15,294 bases of DNA from Nitrososphaeraceae archaeon. Its GTDB lineage: Archaea > Thermoproteota > Nitrososphaeria > Nitrososphaerales > Nitrososphaeraceae. Shown one piece after another: positions 1 to 6,851 of this stretch (the first letter of the stretch is position 1; every line of letters starts with the position of its first letter). A program made the translations under genes and the position numbers. Location: positions 1 to 15,294 of the forward strand of contig JAICQW010000028.1 of NCBI GenBank assembly GCA_025937665.1. Direction: 5' to 3'. The notes under the pieces were generated by a model. The model was not told the origin of the DNA and made no database searches. It worked only from the letters and a program-made list of their open reading frames with translations.

Positions 1-689
1 GATTGTCCCCAAGAACTTAGATATTCTATTGTAAAATCATAATCATGAAGTGTACCAAGAATATCTTGAAGTTTTTGGAGAGCTTTTCTTGTTTTCAACA
101 CATTGTTTTTATCTTCTGGTAACAATTCCAATAGATATCTTAACTTCTTACAGGAAATCCTTAGATCATGTAATTCTTCTAGTTTCGCCTGATTTGTGAG
201 GACAGCAGGAAAAGTTGATTCTATCCTGGATATCAATCTTGATATCATTTTATAGTATCTTTTTTGCATCTCTTTTTCTGTGACACCGATTTTATCTACG
301 ATTCTAGTTGTATCAGTACTATTTAAGGAACGTCCCATTGTCTTTGCGCGTTCTAAAGTTGCATCTCTTGATGCTTTCACACCTTCAATTACTCGAATCC
401 TCTGAGCATTTGAAGGGTATTTTTGTAACTTTTCGTAGATAACATCTAAATCTCTAATTTCGCTATTGACCTTAAAAAATTCCTTGGCCTTCAAAACGTA
501 ATCAGATAGTGATGATGCGGTCCTATTTTTCTTCGACAATATGAGATAAGTAGCATCGAGTCGTCTGATAGAAGTTCGAACATCATGAATCTGCTTTGCG
601 TTTGGAGTCTTCATGTATTTACTGACCCGAATATTGACCCTTTGAAGATTCTCACTTAAACTGGTCAGGAAGGGTAGCAGATATAGCAT
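1..689 (-). CDS. CHAD-domain protein (polyphosphate-binding helical domain), 3' end outside the window
   Basis: This frame is open from an ATG at 689 to the left edge, giving 229 residues without a stop. It starts MLYLLPFLTSLSENL. The two halves each carry the basic, histidine-containing helix typical of CHAD domains: IHDVRTSIRRLDATY at residues 34-48 and LHDLRISCKKLRYLLELL at 173-190. The second is followed by LQDILGTLHDYDF at 207-219, also typical. CHAD domains bind inorganic polyphosphate through conserved His, Arg and Lys residues, so a role in polyphosphate binding or at polyphosphate granules is likely from family knowledge. A TAG lies two codons upstream of the chosen ATG, and an AT-rich box at 709-722 sits about 26 bp before it, fitting a leaderless transcript. 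No CYTH domain precedes the CHAD domain. The C-terminus cannot be seen, so a fusion there is possible. Confidence 0.85.
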   Translation of the reverse strand, partial: MLYLLPFLTSLSENLQRVNIRVSKYMKTPNAKQIHDVRTSIRRLDATYLILSKKNRTASSLSDYVLKAKEFFKVNSEIRDLDVIYEKLQKYPSNAQRIRVIEGVKASRDATLERAKTMGRSLNSTDTTRIVDKIGVTEKEMQKRYYKMISRLISRIESTFPAVLTNQAKLEELHDLRISCKKLRYLLELLPEDKNNVLKTRKALQKLQDILGTLHDYDFTIEYLSSWGQ

Positions 690-891
690 ATCATTCTAAA
701 GTTAATGTTATTTGTTTATTAGCTTTCTTAGATTTCCCAAGTTGATTTCATGTTTCGTTGCGTATATCATACTAAATATAACCAGTTAATTACCACATTA
801 GAGGATATAAGAATATGATTTGAGTTTTTGTTGATATACTATATTTTCACTTTAGTTAACATACATCTATGTTTTCACATTGTATATAGTC

Positions 892-990
892 TTATTGTGC
901 GGATATACAATATATTTCACAGCTTCCAAGTCTAAGCCATAAGATGGGTCGATGGTTGTTTATTTTCATTACAACCAGTGACTCCATCAT
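892..990 (-). CDS. Possible 32-residue microprotein (doubtful)
   Basis: A minus-strand frame runs from ATG at 990 to TAA at 892 and reads MMESLVVMKINNHRPILWLR onward, ending in GSCEIYCISAQ. An earlier in-frame ATG at 1014 would give 40 residues. A purine-rich GAGGGAAAG stretch lies roughly 8-14 bases before the 990 ATG and could act as a ribosome binding site. The composition (Trp, two Cys, balanced charge) looks more protein-like than most random AT-rich frames. I do not recognise a family, there is no clearly placed TATA box, and the length alone is within chance expectation. Confidence 0.3.
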   Translation of the reverse strand: MMESLVVMKINNHRPILWLRLGSCEIYCISAQ

Positions 991-1248
991 TTTTTCTTTC
1001 CCTCTAATAACCATTAACGTCATGTAATAATAATTCAAACGTTATCATTATTATGATCATACTACTTTCTGTCGTAAGTCTTCACCAATCTATAAATTAT
1101 TTTCAATATTCACTAAAAGAACTATCAAGTTTCTATGTACTTTGAATACGACTCATTCTAGTTTCACTCTAAGTATTTTGCTTTAAAACTCTGAGAACTG
1201 GTGGAATTTTTTAATCTTGGACCCGCAGGGAATCGATAGGGTTGTGAC

Positions 1249-1260
1249 TAATATAAATAA
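1249..1260 (+). promoter_or_regulatory. Archaeal TATA-like box of the lysine-rich repeat gene
   Basis: The stretch taatataaataa is centred about 26 bp before the ATG at 1281. This is the spacing expected for a leaderless archaeal transcript starting at or next to the start codon. Confidence 0.55.
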
Positions 1261-1280
1261 CTTGTTACTCATAAAATAGT

Positions 1281-1703
1281 ATGAGTTCCAAGGCAAGAGG
1301 TACAAAGGCGAAGACAAAAGCAAAGGCAAGAGGTACAAAGGCGAAGACAAAAGCAAAGGCAAGAGGTACAAAGGCGAAGACAAAAGCAAAGGCAAGAGGT
1401 ACAAAGGCGAAGACAAAAGCAAGGAATACGCGCAAAGAAAAAGGAGGTAAGGGGTCAGGTAAGATACAAGCCGGTACGGTATTAGGAGTAGAAAAAGGAG
1501 GCAAGACTTTGGGGAAATTAGAGTTAGGAACAAACCTAGGAGTGAAAAAGAATGATAAAGGATCTGGCAAAATACATGCCGATGCGCAAGTGGGATTAGA
1601 AAGCGACTCTTTGAATGAGGTAAAAGATGCCACCAGTGATACTTTTGATGATATAAAATCAGGAATAAAGGCAGCTAAAAGAAAAATATCCGAACATTTC
1701 TAA
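1281..1703 (+). CDS. Lysine-rich protein with two sets of tandem repeats
   Basis: The 140-residue protein has three parts. Residues 4-47 are four perfect copies of the 11-mer KARGTKAKTKA, almost purely basic and probably disordered. Residues 54-107 are three imperfect 18-residue repeats, each with a G-K-I/L core and ending in L/V-G-V/L-E/K: the first is KGGKGSGKIQAGTVLGVE, the second begins KGGKTLGKLELG, the third KNDKGSGKIHAD. Residues 108-140 form an acidic then basic amphipathic stretch (VKDATSDTFDDIKSGIKAAK) likely to be helical. There is no signal peptide or membrane segment. A Lys/Ala/Thr tail resembles histone H1-like and other nucleic-acid or polyanion binders, so DNA, RNA or polyphosphate binding is a reasonable guess; the proximity of the CHAD gene makes polyphosphate worth testing. 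The family is not recognised. Long minus-strand frames opposite the repeat are by-products of its composition. Confidence 0.7.
   Translation: MSSKARGTKAKTKAKARGTKAKTKAKARGTKAKTKAKARGTKAKTKARNTRKEKGGKGSGKIQAGTVLGVEKGGKTLGKLELGTNLGVKKNDKGSGKIHADAQVGLESDSLNEVKDATSDTFDDIKSGIKAAKRKISEHF
1290..1421 (+). repeat. Perfect 33-bp tandem repeat, four copies
   Basis: The 33-bp unit begins aaggcaagaggtacaaaggc and ends gaagacaaaagca. Four copies follow each other without a mismatch, in frame with the lysine-rich gene. Perfect identity, including third codon positions, points to recent expansion or gene conversion, so copy number may vary between strains. Confidence 0.95.
1440..1601 (+). repeat. Degenerate 54-bp repeat encoding three 18-residue units
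   Basis: Three consecutive 18-residue units (residues 54-71, 72-89 and 90-107 of the lysine-rich protein) align with conserved Lys at position 1, Lys at 4, Gly-Lys-Ile/Leu at 7-9 and Gly at 16. The DNA has diverged, so this duplication is older than the 33-bp array beside it. Confidence 0.7.
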
Positions 1704-1781
1704 TACAGACGGCCGGTATCAACAATATAGAGCACGTAAGAATTTATAATTTGGTACAGCCGGTATTGAAAATATTTAACC

Positions 1782-1794
1782 GATAAATATCTTA
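1782..1794 (+). promoter_or_regulatory. TATA-like box of the zinc-ribbon microprotein gene
   Basis: The sequence gataaatatctta is centred about 25 bp before the ATG at 1812, the spacing expected for a leaderless archaeal start. Its presence supports the small ORF as a separately transcribed gene. Confidence 0.5.
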
Positions 1795-1811
1795 AAGAAT
1801 TGTAATATTCA

Positions 1812-1916
1812 ATGCAGGGAAGATGTGACGCATGTGGAACGGAAAACGTTGAATTACAGCAAAAGAACATCCAGGGACAAGACAAAAACATTTGTGCTAA
1901 CTGTGCTAAACAATAA
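1812..1916 (+). CDS. 34-residue zinc-ribbon microprotein
   Basis: The ORF encodes MQGRCDACGTENVELQQKNI followed by a tail ending NICANCAKQ. It has two CxxC knuckles, C5-x2-C8 and C28-x2-C31, separated by 19 residues. This is the standard four-cysteine layout of a zinc ribbon, so a single bound zinc is very likely. Nothing else is in the protein, so it would be a stand-alone ribbon, of the kind seen as small archaeal nucleic-acid- or protein-binding factors. It has its own TATA-like box about 25 bp upstream and a T-rich stretch 22 bp after the stop, so it is probably monocistronic. The partner is unknown. Confidence 0.65.
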   Translation: MQGRCDACGTENVELQQKNIQGQDKNICANCAKQ

Positions 1917-1937
1917 ACGTATTTTGCTGTCCTCCTA

Positions 1938-1948
1938 TTTTTTTATTT
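1938..1948 (+). terminator. T-rich terminator
   Basis: A run of seven T followed by A and three more T lies just after the zinc-ribbon gene. Archaeal RNA polymerase terminates at such U-rich tracts without needing a hairpin. Confidence 0.4.
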
Positions 1949-2094
1949 AATGATTCTAATTTCCAGTTAGTCTTGATGTGTATATTGACCTCCATATAAA
2001 AGATCATAGCGATGTACAGATGACTGGATGAATTAGCTCAGGGTGGTAACGCTACGAGAGATAGGGCATAATCTTGTGAATAGTAAATTAAAAT

Positions 2095-2106
2095 TTTTAT
2101 TTAAAG
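2095..2106 (+). promoter_or_regulatory. TATA-like box of the HerA-like ATPase gene
   Basis: The stretch tttttatttaaa is centred about 28 bp before the ATG at 2129, giving an almost leaderless mRNA. Confidence 0.5.
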
Positions 2107-2128
2107 ACTATAGTATGGTTCTTACAAG

Positions 2129-4597
2129 ATGAGTAACAATAATTATGAAAAGCTTGGTGTCTTTTATCTAGGAAAAAGGTATGATATTTCTAACAAAAAA
2201 ACCAGTAATGATGAGTTGATTCTATATGATTCAAAGGATCTAACTACCCATGCAGTTTGCGTTGGGATGACTGGTAGCGGAAAAACGGGCCTTGGCATTG
2301 TTGTTTTGGAAGAGGCCATCATTGATGGAATTCCAGCAATTATTATCGATCCAAAGGGGGATATGGGAAACATGCTTCTTACTTTTCCTGACATGACAGG
2401 TGAGAATTTTGAAGCTTGGATAAATCCAGCTGATGCCTCTGACAAAGGGTCGATAAAAGAGCATGCAAAACAAGAGGCCGAAAAATGGAAGAAAGGTTTA
2501 GCTGAGTGGAATCAAGATGGTGCACGTATCAAGCGACTTCGTGAATCAGCAGATTTTGTAATCTATACTCCCGGTAGCAATTCAGGAATCCCAGTCTCAA
2601 TTCTAAAATCATTTGAAATACCACCTAAGGAGATAATGCAAGATAGCGAAACCCTTAGAGATAAGATATCGAGTATTGCTACCAGTCTTTTATCATTAGT
2701 TGGAATCGATGCAAATCCGATTGAAAGTCGGGAGCACATTCTCATATCTTCAATCATTGAATATTCATGGAAGAATGGAAAGAATCTTGACATTCCTTCT
2801 ATAATACAATATATCCAGTTACCCCCAGTAAGTAAAATAGGTGTACTGGACACGGAAACATTTTTCCCTGCAAAAGAAAGGTTTTCCTTAATTACATCTC
2901 TAAATAACCTACTTGCCTCATCTGGTTTTTCCGCCTGGATGGAAGGTGACTCATTAGATATCCAAAATTTACTTTATGGCACAAAGGGGAAATCCAAAGT
3001 ATCTATATTTTCAATATCACATTTGAATGATAAGGAAAGAATGTTCTTTGTATCGCTGTTACTAAACCAATTACTAGGATGGCTACGTTCTCAATCAGGA
3101 ACCACGAGCCTGCGAGCAATCTTGTATATGGATGAAATATTTGGCTATTTTCCCCCTGTTGCCAACCCTCCATCAAAAACACCGCTATTGACATTGCTCA
3201 AGCAAGCAAGGGCCTTTGGACTTGGAATCATCCTAGCTACTCAGAATCCGGTAGATTTGGATTATAAGGGATTATCAAATACAGGAACATGGTTTATTGG
3301 TCGTCTTCAAACTGAAAAAGATAAGGAACGAGTCTTGGACGGATTAGAAGGAGCTTCACAGACTCTTGGAAAATCTTTTGAGCGAAAGGAAATTGACAAA
3401 ATATTATCAGCACTGGATAAAAGAATCTTTGTTATGTCAAACGCGCATGAAGATGGACTGGAAATATTTCAAACAAGAATGGCAATGTCGTATTTAAGAG
3501 GTCCCTTGATTAGAGATCAGATTAAGGTCCTAATGGATCCATTAAGAAAAAGCCATGAATCTTTAGAGTCACAACCCGAAACTGTATCTTCAGCATCTTC
3601 ATCTGATAGGACCAATAGGAAGGAAAAAACAAATTCGAAACTCTTAAAATCTGATATCTCAGGCAATACTGATTTCAATCAACCCGGACAGAGGCCAACT
3701 ATCCCTCCCAATATATCTCAATACTTTATTCCTATTAAGAATAATGATTCAGATATGGAGAACATGGTCTATCATCCTTATATTTTAGGAGGAGCAAGTT
3801 TAACTTTCTCTGACAAGCAAGTGGGACTGGAGCTTGTAAAGGATGTACTTTTCGTTACTCCAGTAACAAATGATGCTGTTTCAGTTGACTGGCAAAATGC
3901 TCAGGAGATTGGTTTGAAATTTTCCGAGATTTCAAAGGATCCTGCCACAGAAAACTCTCTTTTTGTACATCCGCCATCTGTAATTAACAAGATTGAAAAA
4001 TATGATGATTGGAAAAAAGATTTCAAAGCGTGGCTTTCTCAGAATAGCAAGCTAACTCTGTATAAGGATCCCCTTACACAAAGTCTTTCTCGTGCCGGAG
4101 AATCCGAAAAAGATTTTCGTCTTAGAATAGGTCAGAAAGTAAGAGAAAATCGGGATGAATCAGCAGAAAAATTACGTAAAAAGTATGCTCCAAGATTGGC
4201 CGCTATTCAAGAAAAGATTAACCGGGCCAAACAAAAAATGAACCAGGAAAATGACCAGGTAAAACAACAAAATGTACAAACTGCAATTTCTATTGGTACA
4301 TCTCTATTGGGAGCATTCATGGGAAGAAGAAGAACTTCTAGTTTCGCCAGAGGTATTGGAAGGTCAATGAAAGAAAGAAAGGATGTGCAATACGCCAAAG
4401 AGTCTTTAGAATCATTAAATCAACAGTTGTTAAATGTTCAGTCAGAGTTTGATTCGGAGGTGGCCTCTCTAAATACAAAAACAAATCAACAGGACGCTCT
4501 TGAGACTGTTTTGTTTAAACCAAACAAGAATGATATTTCTGTAAAATTGCTTTCCTTGGTTTGGTATCCTTTGGGTCAGGATTCTTTTTCAAAATAG
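2129..4597 (+). CDS. HerA/FtsK-superfamily ATPase (DUF87/HerA-like)
   Basis: This 822-residue protein is a P-loop motor ATPase of the HerA/FtsK superfamily. The Walker A motif is GMTGSGKT at residues 46-53, followed by PAIIIDPKGDMGNM. Walker B is AILYMDEIFG with D335-E336, and the polar sensor motif ATQNP is at 370-374, followed by a basic GRLQTEKDKER segment that may hold the arginine finger. The first 45 residues are too short to be the HAS-barrel of canonical archaeal HerA. The C-terminal part, about 670-785, is predicted coiled coil interrupted by a glycine-rich hydrophobic stretch (AISIGTSLLGAFMGRRR, about 717-733), an arrangement I associate with a HerA-like family shared with bacteria. 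It probably forms a hexameric DNA- or protein-remodelling motor. No NurA nuclease is adjacent, so a role in HerA-NurA end resection is doubtful; substrate and partner are unknown. It appears monocistronic. Confidence 0.88.
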   Translation: MSNNNYEKLGVFYLGKRYDISNKKTSNDELILYDSKDLTTHAVCVGMTGSGKTGLGIVVLEEAIIDGIPAIIIDPKGDMGNMLLTFPDMTGENFEAWINPADASDKGSIKEHAKQEAEKWKKGLAEWNQDGARIKRLRESADFVIYTPGSNSGIPVSILKSFEIPPKEIMQDSETLRDKISSIATSLLSLVGIDANPIESREHILISSIIEYSWKNGKNLDIPSIIQYIQLPPVSKIGVLDTETFFPAKERFSLITSLNNLLASSGFSAWMEGDSLDIQNLLYGTKGKSKVSIFSISHLNDKERMFFVSLLLNQLLGWLRSQSGTTSLRAILYMDEIFGYFPPVANPPSKTPLLTLLKQARAFGLGIILATQNPVDLDYKGLSNTGTWFIGRLQTEKDKERVLDGLEGASQTLGKSFERKEIDKILSALDKRIFVMSNAHEDGLEIFQTRMAMSYLRGPLIRDQIKVLMDPLRKSHESLESQPETVSSASSSDRTNRKEKTNSKLLKSDISGNTDFNQPGQRPTIPPNISQYFIPIKNNDSDMENMVYHPYILGGASLTFSDKQVGLELVKDVLFVTPVTNDAVSVDWQNAQEIGLKFSEISKDPATENSLFVHPPSVINKIEKYDDWKKDFKAWLSQNSKLTLYKDPLTQSLSRAGESEKDFRLRIGQKVRENRDESAEKLRKKYAPRLAAIQEKINRAKQKMNQENDQVKQQNVQTAISIGTSLLGAFMGRRRTSSFARGIGRSMKERKDVQYAKESLESLNQQLLNVQSEFDSEVASLNTKTNQQDALETVLFKPNKNDISVKLLSLVWYPLGQDSFSK

Positions 4598-4624
4598 CGC
4601 ATGGTAAAGCGAAAGACATCATCC

Positions 4625-4633
4625 TTTTTATTT
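4625..4633 (+). terminator. T-rich tract after the HerA-like gene
   Basis: The sequence tttttattt lies 28 bp past the stop codon and could end the HerA-like transcript. It is short, so support is weak. Confidence 0.25.
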
Positions 4634-4688
4634 AGATTGTTGGCATTGCAATGAATCGACTGTTTGATGTGTGTCAGGTTCAATAAAC

Positions 4689-4714
4689 CAAGCAAGCCTA
4701 ATACAGGTTGCTTG
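4689..4714. repeat. Inverted repeat (hairpin) between the ATPase and dehydrogenase genes
   Basis: The left arm caagcaagcct (4689-4699) pairs with the right arm aggttgcttg (4705-4714) apart from one bulged G, leaving a 5-nt loop aatac. It directly follows a second small dyad, ggtt-caata-aacc (4677-4689), which shares a base with it. It lies 58 bp upstream of the dehydrogenase start, so it could be an operator or an RNA hairpin. Its function is not shown by the sequence. Confidence 0.5.
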
Positions 4715-4771
4715 TCGGCGTGACCATTATGAATATATGCCTATCTGGGCTAAATTTTCGGGCGAATAAAA

Positions 4772-5824
4772 TTGAAAGCGGCTGTTTATAGAGATCATAG
4801 TAAGGATCCCCGGCAGGTAGTAAAAATCGAAGATATCGATATACCAAAACCCAAATCCAATGGCGTTTTGATGAAAGTCGAGGCAGCTTCGTACAACTAT
4901 AATGACCTCTGGGGTATCTGGGGTGAACCAATCAAGGTTCCAATGCCTCACATATCGGGAAGCGATGCGGCAGGAACAGTTGTCGAAGTCGGAGACAATG
5001 TCACAACAAACATCAAAGTTGGAGACAGGGTGGTGGTGCATCCAAACTTGACATGCAGAATATGTAACCAATGCATAGGTGGTCAGGAATATGATTGTAG
5101 GAGTAGAATGGTATGGGGGTTTCAGACAGGTCCGCTCTGGGGGGCTTTTGCTCAGTATGCTCACATGCCAGAAGTAAACGTAGTCAAGATTCCAGACAAT
5201 GTGTCGTTCAACGACGCCGCAGCGATTTCAATGGTGGGCATGACTTCATGGCATATGCTTGTTACCCGAGCCGATATACAGCCCGGACAGACAGTTCTAA
5301 TTATGGGTGGAGGTAGTGGTATGGGAATAGCTGGTATTCAGATCGCCAAATTATACAATTGTAATGTCATTGCGACAGCTGGAAATAAGGAAAAGATGAA
5401 CAAGTGTTTGCAATTAGGCGCTGACTTTGTAGTAAATCACAGGGAATCAGACTGGCATAACAAGGTACGTCAGATAACTAACAAACAGGGAGTGGATGTT
5501 GTTTACGAGCATATTGGAAAATCTGTTTTTCAACAGGAACTGACTCTATTGAAGATGGGCGGCACCCTTGTATCTACAGGCGCTACTACCGGATATGATT
5601 CTACTATTGATTTAAGATATCTGTTTTTCAGAGGAGTGAATTTATTGGGTGCAACGCAGGGAACTAAAGCCGGATTAGAAGAAGTAATCCGATGGGTAAG
5701 TAAAGGAAAAATAAAACCTGTGATAGATACTATTCTGCCTTTTAGCAGAATGGTTGAAGGACACATAAAAATGGCCGATTCCCAGCTGTTTGGAAAAATA
5801 TTAACTACTCCGCAGAAACTCTAA
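4772..5824 (+). CDS. Zinc-binding medium-chain alcohol dehydrogenase/quinone-reductase family protein
   Basis: This 350-residue oxidoreductase of the MDR superfamily starts with the typical MKAAVYRD from a TTG codon; a TAA lies seven codons upstream and no ATG fits. The structural zinc lobe is present as C95-x2-C98-x2-C101-x7-C109. The Rossmann motif is GGGSGMG at 179-185, so NAD(P)H is the expected cofactor. In the catalytic region the usual Cys is absent: the segment reads SYNYNDLW (residues 40-47) and the usual GHE is replaced by PHISGSDAAG. This matches a subgroup of archaeal and bacterial MDR proteins with an N-x-x-D motif, often annotated as zinc-binding dehydrogenases or enoyl/acryloyl-CoA reductase-like proteins. 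The exact substrate cannot be read from the sequence. The carbonic-anhydrase-like gene begins 14 bp after its stop, so the two are probably co-transcribed. Confidence 0.85.
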   Translation: MKAAVYRDHSKDPRQVVKIEDIDIPKPKSNGVLMKVEAASYNYNDLWGIWGEPIKVPMPHISGSDAAGTVVEVGDNVTTNIKVGDRVVVHPNLTCRICNQCIGGQEYDCRSRMVWGFQTGPLWGAFAQYAHMPEVNVVKIPDNVSFNDAAAISMVGMTSWHMLVTRADIQPGQTVLIMGGGSGMGIAGIQIAKLYNCNVIATAGNKEKMNKCLQLGADFVVNHRESDWHNKVRQITNKQGVDVVYEHIGKSVFQQELTLLKMGGTLVSTGATTGYDSTIDLRYLFFRGVNLLGATQGTKAGLEEVIRWVSKGKIKPVIDTILPFSRMVEGHIKMADSQLFGKILTTPQKL

Positions 5825-5838
5825 TAGGTTATTTAGAA

Positions 5839-6216
5839 ATGAGTTTCAAATTTGGAACCGCAATAAATTGCATTGACGGAAGAGCCCAAGAGCCTGTAAT
5901 AGACTTTATGAAGCACAAATATGGAATTGACGGTGTTGATATGGTCACCTTCCCAGGAGTGGATGGTGTCATGTCTTCAGGAATTTCAGACGCGATCGTG
6001 TTAATTCGTAATGCAGTTTCAATATCAATTGAGAAACACGGTTCACGAATAATAGCAGTCATAGGACATTTTGATTGTGCAGGCAACCCTGGAAACAGAG
6101 AACATCATTATGCAAATATTGGTAAGGCAGTACAACAAGTTTCTTCATGGAAATTTGATGCAGAAATTGTTGGATTGTATGTCAATGATAAACGACAGAT
6201 AGAGGAAGTAACGTGA
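5839..6216 (+). CDS. Minimal beta-carbonic-anhydrase-like protein
   Basis: At 125 residues this is shorter than classical beta carbonic anhydrases (about 160-220). It keeps the zinc and proton-transfer signature: C11-x-D13-x-R15 in NCIDGR near the N-terminus, and H77-x2-C80 in GHFDCAG. In beta carbonic anhydrases Cys, His and Cys bind zinc and the Asp-Arg dyad controls the fourth ligand, so CO2/bicarbonate interconversion is possible. Small Nitrososphaeria relatives are usually annotated only as hypothetical or carbonic-anhydrase-like, and activity is not assured because much of the helical N-terminal arm and C-terminal region of the family is missing. It follows the dehydrogenase gene by 14 bp and has no clear promoter of its own. 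There is no signal peptide, so it should be cytosolic. Confidence 0.75.
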   Translation: MSFKFGTAINCIDGRAQEPVIDFMKHKYGIDGVDMVTFPGVDGVMSSGISDAIVLIRNAVSISIEKHGSRIIAVIGHFDCAGNPGNREHHYANIGKAVQQVSSWKFDAEIVGLYVNDKRQIEEVT

Positions 6217-6322
6217 TTACACTGTTCACTGGTGTATATTTACTGAAATCTAGTTAGGAAGTAGCAGCAAATAGGAAATTTAGCTACTGGTGGTTAAGAC
6301 TGGAAAATCTTCACAAGTAAAA

Positions 6323-6721
6323 TTATTCAGTAGTTTTACCATCAAATTCTGCCTCGTTCTCTTCGGCTTCCTTTTTAGTAGGTCGTAATATACCGTCCTT
6401 ATGATGAGGAGGAGCGTAAAGAGTATACATTTTCAAATCTGTATTGGCGTCAACATTGATAATATTGTGTTTTGAGCCGGTTGGAATTACTATTGCGTCA
6501 CCATCCGTAATTTCGTATTCATTGCCATCAATGATGCATTTTCCGTGTCCACTTTCAATACGAAAGAATTGATCATTTTCATCGTGAACTTCTTCTCCAA
6601 TTTCTTCTCCAGGTTGTAGAGTCATAAGTACAAGTTGAATATGTTTTGAGGTATACAATACCTTCCTAAAGTTTTTGTTATCTATTGTTTCCTTTTCAAT
6701 GTTTGTTTTATGTCCTTTCAA
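6323..6721 (-). CDS. Single-domain cupin (mannose-6-phosphate isomerase-like fold)
   Basis: The 132-residue protein is one cupin barrel. Motif 1 is PGEEIGEEVHDENDQFFRIE at residues 37-56, with E44, H46 and Q51 as likely metal-site residues; motif 2 is GDAIVIPTGSKHNIIN with H85. The form EEVH-x4-Q-FFRIESG is that of the widespread cupin_2 proteins often labelled mannose-6-phosphate isomerase-like, which usually bind Mn, Fe or Zn but whose substrates are mostly unknown. The acidic C-terminal tail (about 112-132) is probably disordered. The start is a TTG at 6721: a TAG lies three codons upstream and the next Met (33) would remove the first strands. An AT-rich box on the minus strand, around 6745-6760, lies about 30 bp before it. 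It is convergent with the carbonic-anhydrase-like gene. Confidence 0.8.
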   Translation of the reverse strand: MKGHKTNIEKETIDNKNFRKVLYTSKHIQLVLMTLQPGEEIGEEVHDENDQFFRIESGHGKCIIDGNEYEITDGDAIVIPTGSKHNIINVDANTDLKMYTLYAPPHHKDGILRPTKKEAEENEAEFDGKTTE

Positions 6722-6851
6722 TGTTTTCTATGTGATAAAGTTACTATTAAGAATTTTATGAGTTATTTTAGATGTTTGGTTTTAAGTATCTATTTACTAA
6801 ATATTGATATTAAAGATATGACAACTTAGAGACCGACTTATATCCTAGATA

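Larger units (their letters stand above)
690..1280. other. AT-rich intergenic region, about 590 bp
   Basis: This region separates the divergent CHAD gene and the lysine-rich repeat gene. It holds the AT-box of the CHAD gene near 709-722 and that of the repeat gene at 1249-1260. The only ORF that looks faintly coding is a short minus-strand frame ending at 892. I see no tRNA, no long repeat and no recognisable mobile-element remnant. A structured RNA cannot be excluded by eye. Confidence 0.6.

Noticed and set aside
944..1027. 27-codon plus-strand ORF starting MGRWLF
   Set aside because: It is too short, has no spaced promoter or ribosome binding site, and is antisense to a slightly better minus-strand candidate.
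1183..1633. Long minus-strand frames opposite the lysine-rich repeat gene
   Set aside because: They translate to low-complexity Leu/Ser/Tyr or Phe/Ala/Val repeats that are antisense products of the 33-bp units; the plus frame has a well-placed TATA box and sensible protein architecture.
1712..1766. Repeated gccggtat (1712-1719 and 1759-1766)
   Set aside because: The match is only 8 bp with weak flanking similarity; it could be chance, so it is not listed as a repeat.
1906..2007. 33-codon minus-strand ORF starting MIFYMEVNI
   Set aside because: It overlaps the zinc-ribbon gene's 3' end and its terminator, and reads as low-information AT-rich sequence.
2028..2060. tRNA D-arm-like stretch (gaattagctcagggtggtaa)
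   Set aside because: It resembles a D-arm, but there is no matching D-stem partner, no anticodon stem and no T-arm (GGTTC-like) within the next 60 bases, and it lies just ahead of the HerA promoter.
4677..4689. T-loop-like ggttcaataaacc
   Set aside because: The loop is too short (5 nt) and no acceptor, anticodon or D-arm surrounds it.
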